A stretch of DNA of 60,000 bases from Polytrichum commune (lineage: Eukaryota; Streptophyta; Polytrichopsida; Polytrichales; Polytrichaceae). The stretch is taken from positions 14,351,001 through 14,411,000 of the forward strand of contig OX485807.1 of NCBI GenBank assembly GCA_950295325.1, given 5' to 3'. The notes under the pieces are model-generated. The model did no database searches. It saw nothing but the letters and a program-made list of their open reading frames with translations, and was not told the DNA's origin. Below, piece by piece: positions 23,570 through 35,207 of the stretch (position 1 is the stretch's first letter; each line of letters begins with the position of its first letter). The position numbers and the translations under genes were made by a program.

Positions 23570-25085
23570 ACTTGTGGTAACATGGGATGTACGTTCTACC
23601 TTGATGAGTTTCTAATTTAATTCAAATCATGACATTTTATTAGTGTGAACCTCGTGCATAGACACATCCTTGGCTTTTTCCAGAGTCCACCCCACTGCCT
23701 TTGCCACGCATGCTTTCAATGATTTCCCCCTTGCAACTTTGGTTCTGGCTGTCGATTCTTCACTGGTGCATGACACCTCGCTGAGGCTATGATGTGTTGA
23801 TTCCATAAGGCACATAAGTTTTAATACAAGTGTTGAAAAATACTTTTATAACTTAACATTACCTCCTCTTCTACAAGTCCCTCACAAATCCTTCCCAACT
23901 TCATCTCATAATGCAACCACTAAACCAACTAGCCTAACCCTCTAGCCTAACTAATTAGTCTAATTAACCATCCTCACTAACTAGTAGTAACTTAGCTTGT
24001 CGATCTAGCTTAGATTCGGGAGTGCACAACTAGTTGGAACTAGATTCCTCCTTAATTCATTCGCTAAATCTAACTGGCTCTACTTAACCCAGCCGCTAGG
24101 CCTAACTAGCCTCCCTCTTCAACCCAGCCGCTAAGCCTAACTGCCTCCAACTTCAAACCAGCAGCTAAGCCAACTGCCTCCAATTTCAAACCAGCAGCTA
24201 GCCTAAGTGGCCTCCGCCTTAAAGCCTACAAGGTTGAATGCTTTAAATTTAACATGAATCTAGATGCTACAATTCTAAATGTCATAATTCTAAACACTAT
24301 AAATTCAAATGATATAAGTCTAAATTCTATAAGTTGAACACAACGAGCTAAGTTCTAAATGCCTCAAACCAAAGATTACTCCTAATAAATGTCAACTAAC
24401 TTCAAGGCTAATTAGTCTTGGTTCTTCACCTTGAGACCTTACACACACACGTGCTCCTTTCTTGCTTCCCACACACCCACACCCATAACACGTGGGGTGC
24501 CAAGGAACATAAAAGAAAGAGGGAGAGGAAGAGAGGAGAGTGACGATTATATAGTGAAGTGAAATGGAGTAGGTGAGCACCCCCAAGGCTCAAAATAAAC
24601 TTTTTGATCTTTTCCTACTTTGTAGGCTCTCATCCTATCTTTTAAGCCTTCAAGGGAGTAGGTGAGCACCCCAAGGCTCAAAATAAACTTTTTGATCATT
24701 TCGTACTTTGTAGGCTCTCATCCTATCCTTTAAGCCTTCAAGGGAGTAGGTGAGCACCTCCAAGGCTTAAAATAAACATTTTGATCATTTCCTACTTTGT
24801 AGGCTGTCATCCTATCCTTTAAGCCTTCAACTCTTAACCAACAATATAGATTCTAATTCAAACATTTAACTCAAGGAGCCACCCTTGGTTCACCACATAC
24901 TATGCTCACCTAACTAAAGAACTTTCTTCATACCGCTAAACTTCTAATCAACCTAAGGTCTAAACATAACTTCACTCAAGTCTCACTTTTTTATATTTTT
25001 ATAAATAATCATAAAACATCAAAACATAACTTCTAATAATTTCAAAGGGTTAAGAACACATGTGGCACCATTTTGGGTTCACAAA
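23570..25085 (-). mobile_element. Repeat family E copy (partner of 39.25-41.15 kb)
   Basis: Read on the minus strand it starts TGTGAACCCAAAATGGTGCC near 25,080, includes a diverged GC-rich 'GCGGCTGGGTT.AAG' satellite (24.05-24.2 kb) and TTTTTCAACACTTGTATT, and ends ...ATGTGAT near 23,550. The 39.25-41.15 kb copy has the same order of landmarks on the plus strand. A short frame (23,627-23,815) encodes KACVAKAVGWTLEKA, matching RACAAKAAGWTLEKA in the other copy. Could be a solo LTR or a non-autonomous element; ends are approximate. Confidence 0.65.
24561..24832. repeat. Three tandem ~90-bp units inside family E copy
   Basis: GGAGTAGGTGAGCACC begins units at about 24,567, 24,656 and 24,745. Each runs through AAATAAAC.TTTTGATC, CCTACTTTGTAGGCT and CATCCTATC.TTTAAGCC with few changes. 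Confidence 0.85.
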
Positions 25086-25099
25086 AATCTTTGGTCATT

Positions 25100-26200
25100 T
25101 TACCATGTATAGGTTATTACAAACTCCATAGGAATCATGGTTCTAGTTTTCTTACATCATTCTTTTTTCACCTTGGTAACCTTTTAAGGTCTATGAAGCT
25201 AAATGTACAGCCTATTTACACCATTTCTACAAGTCCTCACTGAGTTTTAGATTGCTTATTTCCTTCCAAAAATTGTGCAATTATGTACCCTAATGACCAA
25301 ATGAAATCGAACCTTCAACCTTCCAATATGTGCTTTGGAATGAAGATGGGACTCGGTAGACCATCAAGAGAGGATATGTGTTATCTCTCGAGACTCTACC
25401 TTACTAAGAGTGACCTCGTGCATTATTTAACCTTTAATTGCCCATGGGGACCCCTCGGGTCACTCTCTTGGTAGAGAAGATTTAATAACTACCAGGCTAT
25501 GCCTTCACCTCGAACCAATTCCCCCCAAATCGACATTCAAACTCATTGTGAGAGACACTCCTCCTCCAACCAATGGACTTTGACCACCTCTACAATAGGC
25601 ATATGAATTTGTCTCTAAGTTGGAAAATTTGTTTTCTCATATACATTTATGATAAATCCATACATAACACTATATTCGTTAAATTGAGACTTTCTCTAGT
25701 CTCAAATTAATATATGGATCAAACAACATTCCGTGTTCCGAACCTATATTGACAACAATATCAAATATATTATATGTTCTAATATCCCAAATCTATGATG
25801 TAGGGACATAAGCACATATGGTAGAACACTCAACACCAACTTCATCAACAAAAACACTTTGGGTAGAGCACTCCAAACTAGTTTCACCCAAAAAACATAT
25901 AAAATAATTTCTATTATTAGCATAGTCAATAAAATATAGACATTGCAACATACAAAGTGCATGTAATAAATGCATATTTCTTCAATGGACAATTTAATCC
26001 CAAACTTAATAAAAAAATGAACTTCACATTTGTATTGAAATATAGTAAATGGATATTCATCCAACCCCAAACAATATAGCATTCGCAAGTTCTACCCAAA
26101 CTTTGCCCCAATTTTGAATAGCACACATATGAGCAATATATATTGCTAGAATTATATATTAAACTATAATCATGCTAACCTAAACCCTAAACCCAAATTC
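25100..26200. other. AT-rich flank with short telomere-like tract
   Basis: No credible gene. Overlapping minus frames at 25,744-26,126 are AT-rich, hydrophobic and unrecognised. CCTAAACCCTAAACCC occurs at about 26,181-26,197, just beyond the stop of the minus-strand gene. Confidence 0.5.
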
Positions 26201-29200
26201 TCATTCAACATGGGTTGCTTCTTGTGCGATCCGAGCAAGGTTGTGTTTTGCAAAAGTTATGTACTTTTGAGGGATGGACACTGATCCACTATGATTTTTC
26301 CGTGGTTTCCATGCTATGAATATGGAATCTGTATCTACCCAAGATGGACCGTGCTCGGAATCCACCTTCCACCGAAAATTTTGGTTTGTATCCCAGCCTG
26401 TATAATGCCGAATCACATCTTCATTCCGTGCTGTCGGTCGGTAGTACTCCACTTGTATTTGTCGAAAATGAGGGCTAGAAGTTGTAAAATGTGGTTTAGA
26501 CAAAGCTTTTGCCACCCACACTGGCTTCGCATATGTCTCATCTCCAGGACGCAAAATGAGCATATAACCTTCATGACAATCCACTGCAATGCGGAAAGAT
26601 GGTGGCGGACGACTCCTAGCAGGCCCCATGTAATGGTCGTCCACATCAAACTCCTCTCGAACCTCTCTATTTTCTAAAAGGCAAGCCTCCGAAGCTTGTA
26701 CATCGACACGAGTTTGTGGCCAAAATCCGCGCTTCAAAGTATGAGGGCTATCTTGGTGGAGGTTTGCCAAGGCAGCACGAACACGTGTCCAATAATGTAT
26801 CCAACTCCCATAACGATGCCAACATGATCCGCCAACATCCGCTATTTTCAAACTCTCCTAATATTGTATGAAGCCTGATATACCTTTCAAAACATCCTCC
26901 AAATTCTTCATGGCTATTGGCTTGCAAGGCCTAGGCTCTCCATCCGGTAACATGGTCTTCCCATCCGCATTCACGCGCCACACAAGGAGACCCTCCGGCG
27001 GGCTCCAGTCTTGTGTCGTGCATAACAACTTGTATTGCATGGCCGGGACACCATCGTCACGCATGTAGAACCGGAATTGTTGTGCCTTCGTATGGCCGAT
27101 CAATCGGTGAGCTCCACTTCGAATATAAGGTTCTATAAATACCTTGAAGTTTGGCACCTCCTCAATCATATGGGGGATGACGGGAACGTTCTCCAAATCC
27201 ATGTACGACTTCATCAATAACGGGATTGTAGGAAAATCCTCCTCCCGCAACTTCATGTTCCACCGCCCAAAAGATGCATCAATATCATCGTGCGTGTGGC
27301 CTACCAATAGGAAGGACAAAAAAACCTCCTTGAAAATGCCTTTTGCAACCAACAACGACCAATATGCAAATACATATCTACTTTTATTGTCTTTGGCAGA
27401 ATTGTCCAATTGGACACGCAAAGTGGGGGGCAACTTCTTGGCAATCACGGGTTTAGTGGGTGGTTCGGGCAACGAATGCAAGCATATTTCTTTTCCATCA
27501 AACACCGCTTCATATAAAGGTGTTGAACCCGTGTTTTCAAATAGCACTCCTGAAGAATAGGCTGGCGGTTTTTCCAAATCATGTAAAAGCCTTGCAAATG
27601 ATCCTATTGTATGGTTTGAATCCGCTGGATACAAATCAAGAGCATAATGAACAAACTTGACATCACCATGTCCATGTGCAATCATTCCTACACCGCGAAC
27701 CCAACGTGATTAACATCTATGTCTAAATAAACTATTGAGAGTGAATCCATATTCTCAAGTACATCATGAAATAAAACATGACAACATTTAGGGTATGTGA
27801 TGACATTGTTTTGAAGTTCACCTGTAACCGATAGAAGCAACTTAAAAAAACCCATCTGTTGCCTTGATTCGATTTGCAAAACATGAGGAGGCTATTTTGG
27901 CATGGTCCATTTTGTCATGAATGACCGTAAGAACTTCCAAGGGCGTGGAGATGGACAAAGCCCTATTTGTGTAGTAATCATTACGGTGTGCCTCTTACAT
28001 GTTTACGTGCTTGAAATAATTCAATTGATGTGCCGCATATGATTCCGTACCCATTGTGTGTGCATCCCGAAGGCGCTTCAACTTCTCGCAATTAGAGCAC
28101 CGGGTAAATTTGTCCCCTCGTCTTTTTGTAATGTATTCGCTGAAGTTTGTTTTCTTGATAGCACTTAATTTTGACAATGAAATTGGCTCCAACCCAATCT
28201 TCTCGCCAACTGCATTCACGTCCAACAATATGTCTTTCCATTTTGTGCATGTAGGAAGAACTTTCTCCACAACCTTTTCACTGGTTGTGAGTGTGCGTGT
28301 TTTGTGTGGCATTGCATCGGCAAGGGGGACAATGATGGTTGCTAGAGTGGCCGTTGCTTGCCTTGTTGCTTCCCTAAGTTTCTTTAAACCCACGTTCCCA
28401 TGGTGACGGGACCGGCGGCCTTCCTTGGCATAAGCATCTTGTCTATAAAAGTCTGCTTTCGACACACCGTAAATGGTGTACCATGCCTTACAACACACAT
28501 CTATGCTTTCAATTGTGATGACCTTGGGACCCATCCCATTCACATGTATCGCCCTATGGACATCAAGTTTTTTTGTGGATCTTAGACGGAAATTTCCAAG
28601 CCACATTTCCTCGCAGATGGCCTTCAATTTGTCCCTTGAAAACAATTGGCAACAACGATGCACACAACAATCCTTTGTGGCAACTTTTCTAATGGATTCC
28701 TCCCCAAGCAACCTATGACATTTACAATCAATTGCAGACGGAGCATGCCGTGCAAATGTATCGTATTTTTTTTTACCCTTGTGTGGCCGCATGTTTGATT
28801 GCTGCTCCTTTTCGATTTGCATGTGTCGTTGCTCATGTTCACCCAAACTAAATTCATCAATTGTGACATTCCTCAATGGCCACCTGCGGAGGGAGAACCT
28901 TTGAGTGGGATCCACCTCGGAATGAACGAGCGACTCCAATATGACAACCCCAACATCCTCGGTGCCAAGCGGGTTTTCATCAATGCAATCTTAAGGATGG
29001 GTGTTACGACAAATCCCCTCCGCCACAACAACTCCACTCTCATTAAGAAGTGCCACCTCCAAATTCACCCATGAAGCCCTTAAAAGTCCCGTACATTCAA
29101 CAATGGGACAGTTCGGTACGGAACGCAAAGGTAAATCCAAGTGATCTTCATCTGCAATGTCATCCATACTAGCCTCCCCGACAATGTCTAGCTCATCCTC

Positions 29201-29266
29201 AGATGCATATGGCCAAGTGGCCATGTCTTCAGATGACCAATCCCCTCTTTCACTAAACCCATCCAT
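26201..29266 (-). pseudogene. DUF7869-type transposase-like gene, interrupted
   Basis: Recognised from LVGHTHDDIDASFGRW (about 27,260-27,313) and QLDNSAKDN (about 27,390-27,416), the signature of the DUF7869 family common in mobile elements of algae, bryophytes and animals. The family is likely RNase H-like; KMDHAKIA, QLDN and HDDID are candidate acidic catalytic positions (inference). Order from the N-terminus: acidic leader, Cys/His-rich block (CKCHRLL, DCCVHRCC, VCCKAWY, RCSNCEK; probably zinc-binding), RNase H-like core, then a W-rich C-terminal part of unknown role. One intron is clear: GT at 27,821 and AG at 27,688, joining SVTG to MIAHGHGD. Damage: in-frame TAA at 28,993-28,991 and 27,997-27,995, TAG at 26,860-26,858, and a +1 shift in a T run near 27,847. 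The final stop is TGA at 26,203-26,201. Family assignment is from memory of the motif. Likely a dead copy, unless UAR is read as sense here. Confidence 0.65.
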
Positions 29267-29349
29267 TGTGCCTTGTCAAAGCAACACACAAGTTTTAGGA
29301 TCCAAAAGCAAAACAAGCAAAATATTTGACCTGACCACTATGGGATAGA

Positions 29350-30498
29350 GTTTGGGTCGACTGACCCAAACCTTGTTGAACAGGCTCAGGTTAAAGTCGT
29401 CCTCAATACTTGCCAAATTAAGGGAAGGGTTTGGGTCGACCGACCCAAACCTTGTAGGGAATGAGGGGGCGAGTATCATCTGTAATACATGGCCACTGCG
29501 GGGTAGGGGTTTGGGTAGACCAACTTAAACCCTCATGTACAGGAAGGGCTCTAAGTCATCCTCAAAATCTGGCAATGTGGAGAAAAGTTTGGGTCGAGCG
29601 ACCCAAACTATGTAGGGCATGATAGGCTCTGAGGCAACCCCAGTACCTGCTCCATGTGGGGAAGGGTTTGGGTCGACCGACCCAAACTATGTAGGGCATG
29701 ATGGGCTCTGAGTCTACCCTAGTACCTGCTCCATGTGAGGAAGGGTTTGGGTCGAGCGACCCAAACCTTGTGGCAGGGGGGGGGGATGGGCTCAAAGTCC
29801 ACCATAGTACCTGCCCTATGTGAGGAAGGGTTTGGGTCGACCGACCCAAACTATGTAGGGCATGATGGGCTCTAAGGCTACCCCAGTGCTTGCCCTATGT
29901 GGGGAAGGGTTTGGGTCGATCGACCCAAACTATGTAGGGCATGATGGGCTTTAAGGCTACCCCAGTGCCTGCCCTATGTGGGGAAGGGTTTGGGTCGACC
30001 GACCCAAACTATGTAGGGCATGATGGGCTCTGAGTCTACCCTAGTACCTGCTCCATGTGGGGAAGGGTTTGGGTCGAGCGACCCAACCTTGTGGCAGGGG
30101 GGGGATGGGCTCAAAGTCCACCATAGTACTTGCCCTATGTGAGGAAGGGTTTGGGTCGACCGACCCAAACTATGTAGGGCATGATGGGCTCTAAGGCTAC
30201 CCCAGTGCCTGCCCTATGTGGGGAAGGGTTTGGGTCGACCAACCCAAACTATGTAGGGCATGATGGGCTCTGAGTCTACCCTAGTACCTGCTCCATGTGG
30301 GGAAGGGTTTGGGTTGAGCGACCCAAACCTTGTGGCGGGGGGGGGGGGGGGGGATGGGCTCAAAGTCCACCATAGTACCTGCCCTATGTGAAGAAGGGTT
30401 TGGGTCGACCGACCCAAACTATTTAGGGCAAGATGGGCTCTGAGTCTACCCCAGTTTCTGCCCATTGTGGGGAATGGTTTGGGTCGGGCGACCCAAAC
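29350..30498. repeat. Palindrome array A: 15 copies, ~79-bp period
   Basis: The 22-bp palindrome (GTTTGGGTCG, NN, CGACCCAAAC) starts at 29350, 29429, 29509 (degenerate), 29587, 29666, 29745, 29830, 29909, 29988, 30067 (one base short), 30149, 30228, 30307, 30398 and 30477. Spacing is 78-80 except where a G run (7-17 G) in one unit type lengthens it to 82-91. Spacers fall into a few types that repeat in blocks of three to four, a higher-order repeat. The array begins 83 bases upstream of the ATG of the minus-strand gene, so it lies in its 5' leader, first intron or promoter. Confidence 0.95.
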
Positions 30499-32555
30499 TA
30501 TCCGTAAATTACGCCGTCCAATGCGGCGTGAATATGGTGATTTGTATATATAGGCTATGTGGGGAAATTAAAGTCATAAATAGATGTTGAGATTGCTTGC
30601 TCATGAATGCTAGCGTGCTCTAACCTTGTAGTAGAGCTCCAAGTGAGAGAGCTTGTTGAAATTTCAAGAGCGAGAGATGAGCAAAAAGGACCATCTTTTC
30701 GGGGAGGCTGGCCCTTAATAATGTCCGCCTCCGCTCCCTCCGATCCCTACTCTTCCTCTTGGATACCTTTCCCGCTTGATTCCCCTTTAGCCGTTAATTC
30801 AAATCTTCTGACATACTTTCCCGCCCCGGGTTTTTAATAGATAATGTGTACTAGCGTGGCTCTTCGGTGCCCCAACCATCAAGTGTAGAATAAATATTTA
30901 TTGTCACTATTTGATATGTATCCGTTTATTATTTTTTAAAGTGATGATGACTTCCACCATTAGCAGGAAGGGTAGTAGCCACATGTATTTTAGCAAGTGC
31001 ATTAAAGGAAATGACTATCTGATAAGCGATTTTAAAAAATCATCCCCAACAACTTCACTTTGATCCATCTTAGGAACATAATAAATTGTGTTTCAAGATA
31101 TTATTCTACTTGAACTCAAACATTATGCTATATTTTAACAAATATTTTGACAAAAAAATGGCAACATTGTTTAATTCCATATGGTAAAACTCACTAAATA
31201 CAATTGTTAAAGTAGTTAATGATACCATTGCAAAAGGAAGTATATCATATTAATAACAAAAAAACAAACATGACGTGCAAATGAGGAAAACTATTAAAGC
31301 TCACAATATGTCATTTGTAATGTTGCTCCATTCTCAAGCATGCAAGTGTGACAATGACTAACCTTTGTGGAAGTCATTAATGAAATTCCAAGCACAAATG
31401 TCACTTTCTAGTTCACTCTTCCAAGGATGCTTGAACCTATCCTCGTATCCATTTTAACTTTAGCAGTGTTTGTGAGCAAAACATGCAAAGTTGGAAATGT
31501 ATGTCCTCATAACATTCACAAAATCAAATGAACTTTTTATTAGTATATAATGTTTAAATATTTCAAATAACATATTAACATGATAAAAATCGTATCTATT
31601 ATGACCTTGTTATTAGACTCCTCATACTGAGGATGACCTCATAATGACCACTACATCACATGTTCTCTCTAGTGAGTTTGAACCTTAAACGTCCACACAA
31701 CCATATTCCACTTCCTTGTTCGAAAATAATCTCATGACTAAATACATTTGTATTTAAAATTACAAGCACTAAGGCCCCGTCATTTGACCTATGTGCCATT
31801 CATTTATGGCTTGTGGTGCAACAAGTCCCAGTTTATTGTTTTTATTTGAACATGCTTTACCTTTTCCAACACACCCTATACCCTAAACCCTAAACCCTAA
31901 ACCCTAAACCCTAATATATGTTGTTTAATATATGTGGATGGACCATTGACCAATAAAAACATTACTTGAATGGCTTCATATGATGTTGAACTCATGGGGG
32001 GTGTAGGGATTACATTTGTAATCATTATGCTTCTTGTGTTTACTTTACATGTTAACTTCCATATAAATATATTAATGTTTCATGATATAAATCAAACAAT
32101 CCATTTCTTGTTGTTGACAAAAAAAACTATGACAAGGTGTCGTTACATTTTGCCTAAGTCCATGTTATAATAATTGACAATACATAAACTTGTGTAATTA
32201 AGTTAGTGTAATGCTACTTATTAGGGGATCTATGATAGGCTATAGCCTTGTCCTCCAACATTAACCATCATAGAAATTACAATACGAATTCATATTATCA
32301 AACCATGTAAATGGTTACCATACTAATAATATTAAACCGTATAATTGCCATATGTCTACACATGTGTAATTATTAAACACATGATGGATTAATCCCAATG
32401 TTAGCAATTCCAATTAAGGACCATTCAATTCAATACATTGAAATAACCGATTATTCAATATTTTGAGAGAGTGGGATCCTCTCAAAATAATATTGGTCAT
32501 TTGGACACCTAAAAGTCATGTTAGGTTGATAAATATTAGATTATACTTCAAACGT
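30499..32555. other. AT-rich spacer between divergent genes
   Basis: TGTATATATAGG at about 30,543-30,554 is a plausible TATA element readable on either strand. The CGCCG/CGGCG mini-hairpin at about 30,511-30,528 abuts array A. A 76-codon plus frame (30,607-30,837) is unrecognised. The remainder is AT-rich with no supported gene. Confidence 0.4.
31873..31915. repeat. Interstitial telomere-type repeat (CCCTAAA)n
   Basis: ACCCTATACCCTAAA followed by four further CCCTAAA units. This is the plant-type telomere sequence in C-rich orientation, flanked by AT-rich DNA, so it is internal and not a chromosome end. Confidence 0.9.
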
Positions 32556-32918
32556 GTAGTTTCCATTAAAATGAGAGTATGTTAAGCTCGGAAATCGACT
32601 CATTTAGGTTGAGTCGACCTAAATGAGGACAATATTTTGTCAATTTAGGTTGAGTCGACCTAAATGAGGACATTATGTTGTCAATTTAGGTTGAGTTGAC
32701 CTAAATGAGGACAATATTTTGTCAATTTAGGTTGAGTCGACCTAAATGAGGACATTATGTTGTCAATTTAGGTTGAGTTGACCTAAACGAGGACAATATT
32801 TTGTCAATTTAGGTTGAGTCGACCTAAATGAGGACAATATTTTGTCAATTTAGGTTGAGTCGACCTAAATAAGTCGATTTCCCAGCTTACCATACTCTCA
32901 TTTTAATGGAAACTACGG
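32556..32918. mobile_element. Fold-back element enclosing a palindrome array
   Basis: The left end GTAGTTTCCATTAAAATGAG...GGAAATCGACT (32,557-32,600) is the near-exact reverse complement of the right end (32,873-32,918), about 43 bp with roughly three mismatches. Between them lies array C. Total about 363 bp; no clear target duplication. It lies between the divergent genes and between palindrome arrays A and B. Confidence 0.85.
32603..32869. repeat. Palindrome array C: 7 copies, 41-bp period
   Basis: TTTAGGTTGAGT followed by CGACCTAAA (two copies have TGACCTAAA) starts at 32603, 32644, 32685, 32726, 32767, 32808 and 32849, exactly 41 bases apart. It is palindromic apart from one T:G position in most copies. 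It differs from the 22-bp palindrome of arrays A and B mainly by G-to-A in one arm matched by C-to-T in the other, so pairing is kept. The spacer is GAGGACAATATTTTGTCAA or a close variant. Confidence 0.95.
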
Positions 32919-33239
32919 CGGTATTTACGGCGGAAAATCAAATGTTATTTTTTTACTTGTACTCTACAACTTTCAAGTGGTTTTCATTTCATTCTTGGAT
33001 TAATAGTTTGCTTTATGTACTCTCAATTCACTGGAAAACTCTCATTTTAATGAATATTGTGTTAAATCGGATTTGGGAAAGATGTTCAACTAAGATGACA
33101 TAGTTCAATGTGAAATGAATTGTGTTCTTTATCTGAAGTCTCTAAACGGCTTAGAAGCCAATAAGTTGAAGTACTTTGGAAAATTAAAATTTTTGTGCAA
33201 TACCTTAGGCTATGGACTTGTTTCAGAACAAATTAAATG

Positions 33240-33540
33240 CCGCTAAAGGAAGTGCGGTAAGGGTTTAGGGATTAGGGCTACCCCGTAACCCTATTTGCGT
33301 GGATGCCCTAATCCAATGGGCACCCTAAAGCCGCGTTGTAGGACCTTTGCCCGAGGGCAACAAAACCCGAAAGGTCGCCCTTTCGGGGTCTTTTTCACCT
33401 CTTCGTGCCAAGTGAGCTCCACGCCGCTACTGGAAGCGCCGCCTCCACGAAGCGACGCGTGCCTTCGCACAATCTCCTCCTCCCTCCTTTCAGTTTCCAT
33501 AGTGTGTAGTTTCTACATCCAGGCGCCATAGTTTGTGAGT
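33240..33540. other. GC-rich island with a terminator-like hairpin
   Basis: Markedly GC-richer than the flanks; open frames exist on both strands (plus 33,295-33,531; minus 33,291-33,500), neither recognised. CCCGAAAG and CTTTCGGG pair at about 33,366-33,387 and are followed by TCTTTTTC. As it lies upstream of the plus-strand gene it may be a promoter or first exon. Bacterial-style termination is not claimed. Confidence 0.3.
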
Positions 33541-34190
33541 TTAGGGTGTTGATAGCTTGAGTATATTGTGTGTGATTACTCTCTTTGTTGTGGGTTTCAG
33601 AGTGTTGAGGGTTGTGAGATTTAGGGTGTTTCAATTTGGATTTATAAGTTTTAGAGTGTGGATAGCTTGAAGGATTCCGATTTAGAGTGGTGAGGGTTGT
33701 AAGCTTCAGAGTGTTGAGGGTTGTGAGATACAGATTGTTGAGGGTCTTTACATTCGGATTGTTGAGGGTTTAGGAGATCAGACTGTTCATAGTTTGAAGG
33801 ATTTAGATTGAGAGTGTTGAGGGTTGTGAGAGTGAGAGTGTTGAGGGTTGTGAGATAGAGAGTGTTGAGAGTTGTGAGATTGAGAGTGTTGAGAGTTGTG
33901 ACTTTGTGAGATTGAGATTGAGGGTTTCGAGTTTGTGAGATTGAGATTGAGTCTTGAGGGTTTCGAGTTTGTGAGATTCAGATTGAGAGTCTTGAGGGTT
34001 TCAAGTTTGTGAGATTCAGATTGAGAGTCTTGAGGGTTTGAGTTTGTCAGATTTACATTGACAATCTTGAGGGTTTCGAGTTTATGAGATTCAGTTTGTG
34101 AGTCTTGAGGGTATATGATATTTTTAGTATTTGTGAAGTTGAAAATCTTTGTAAGCTTTATAGTGTTGAGTGTTCTAAGATTCATCCTCT
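33541..34190. repeat. Degenerate GTTGAGGGTTGTGAGA minisatellite
   Basis: Dozens of imperfect 18-36 bp units of the type GAGATTGAGAGTGTTGAGGGTT, nearly devoid of C on the plus strand. The minus-strand frame through it (33,787-34,185) is a low-complexity SHNPQHSQ / NLNLTNSKP repeat and is not taken as a gene. Confidence 0.8.
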
Positions 34191-34451
34191 AGTGTTTGAG
34201 AGATTTAACTTACAATAAAAGCTTGCAATAAAAGCTTCAATCTTGTAAAGCTTGCAAGAACAGGTAATTGTTCTATTTCATAAAAATGCCTTTCTTATAC
34301 CTATCATAAGCATTCTATCATAAGCATTCTATATTAAGCATTCTATAATAAGAAGTGAATCATTCGAATATCAACATTGATACAACTAGAATTAATTGAA
34401 ATGTATTTATAATAAACAATAAATTTTTGTTGTTTCAGTTTTAAGAAATAT

Positions 34452-34941
34452 GTTTGGGTCGAGCGACCCAAACCATGAAACCTGGTCTCAGTTTGGGTCA
34501 CTCGATCCAAACCATGAGACCATGTCTCAGTTTGGGTCACTCGACCCAAACCATGGGACGAGGTCTAAGTTTGGGTCGAGCGACCCAAACCATGAGACCA
34601 TGTCTCAGTTTGGGTCACTCGACCCAAACCATGGGACGAGGTCTAAGTTTGGGTCGAGCGACCCAAACCATGAGACCAGGTATCAGTTTGGGTCGAGCGA
34701 ACTAAACCATGAGACCTAGTCTCAGTTTGGGTCGCTCGACCCAAACCATGGGATGAGGTCTAAGTTTGGGTCGAGCGACCCAAACCATGAGACCAGGTAT
34801 TAGTTTGGGTCGCTCGACCCAAACCATGAGACCAGGTATCAGTTTGGATCGCTCGACCCAAACCATGAGACCAGGTATCAGTTTGGATCGCTCGACCCAA
34901 ACCATGGGACAAGGTCTAAGTTTGGGTCGAGCGACCCAAAC
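34452..34941. repeat. Palindrome array B: 13 copies, exact 39-bp period
   Basis: The 22-bp palindrome starts at 34452 and then every 39 bases to 34920 with no length change. The 17-base spacers are of the CATGAGACCAGGTATCA type. Central and arm variants include AG, CT, and an ACTC version; three copies have GTTTGGATC in the left arm or GATCCAAAC in the right, and 34686 has a damaged right arm (CGAACTAAAC). Because 39 is a multiple of 3, all frames stay open, so the FGSLDPN-type ORFs here are by-products. It lies 0.4 kb upstream of the first recognised exon of the plus-strand gene. Confidence 0.97.
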
Positions 34942-35207
34942 CATGAAACCTGTTTGTTTCCAACGTCCGAAACCATGAAACAACATATATATATTGATCC
35001 CATTATGTAAGATCTTCTGAAACAAATTTATTATACCAATCTAGTTTGCGATGTAGATTTATATGTACAAGGAATATGAAAGTTGCCAATAACCAAAGCA
35101 CTTCTGAATAATTATTTTACCCTCTATCTCGAAATTCGTATCACACCAATGAGCTGATTCCATACGTTTTTTAATTGTTGCCAATTATCAAACTTCATTT
35201 GGCTTGT

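Noticed and set aside
25744-26126. Hydrophobic minus-strand ORFs resembling a membrane protein
   Set aside because: AT-rich sequence produces I/L/Y/F-rich frames by composition; two overlapping frames look equally good and none is recognised.
27688-27821. Extra 44 residues between SVTG and MIAHGHGD in the transposase-like protein
   Set aside because: Read as an intron: GT donor, AG acceptor, and removing it restores the family's expected continuity.
33362-33400. Hairpin plus T-run resembling a bacterial terminator
   Set aside because: The rest of the window is clearly eukaryotic; treated as a coincidental GC-rich hairpin.
33787-34185. 132-codon minus ORF rich in S, H, N, Q
   Set aside because: Low-complexity translation of the GTTGAGGGTTGTGAGA satellite.
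34450-35025. Open frames on both strands encoding FGSLDPN / GRSTQT / VWVERPKL repeats
   Set aside because: They are translations of palindrome array B, whose 39-bp period keeps every frame open; the same applies to the minus frames at 29,562-30,465 in array A.
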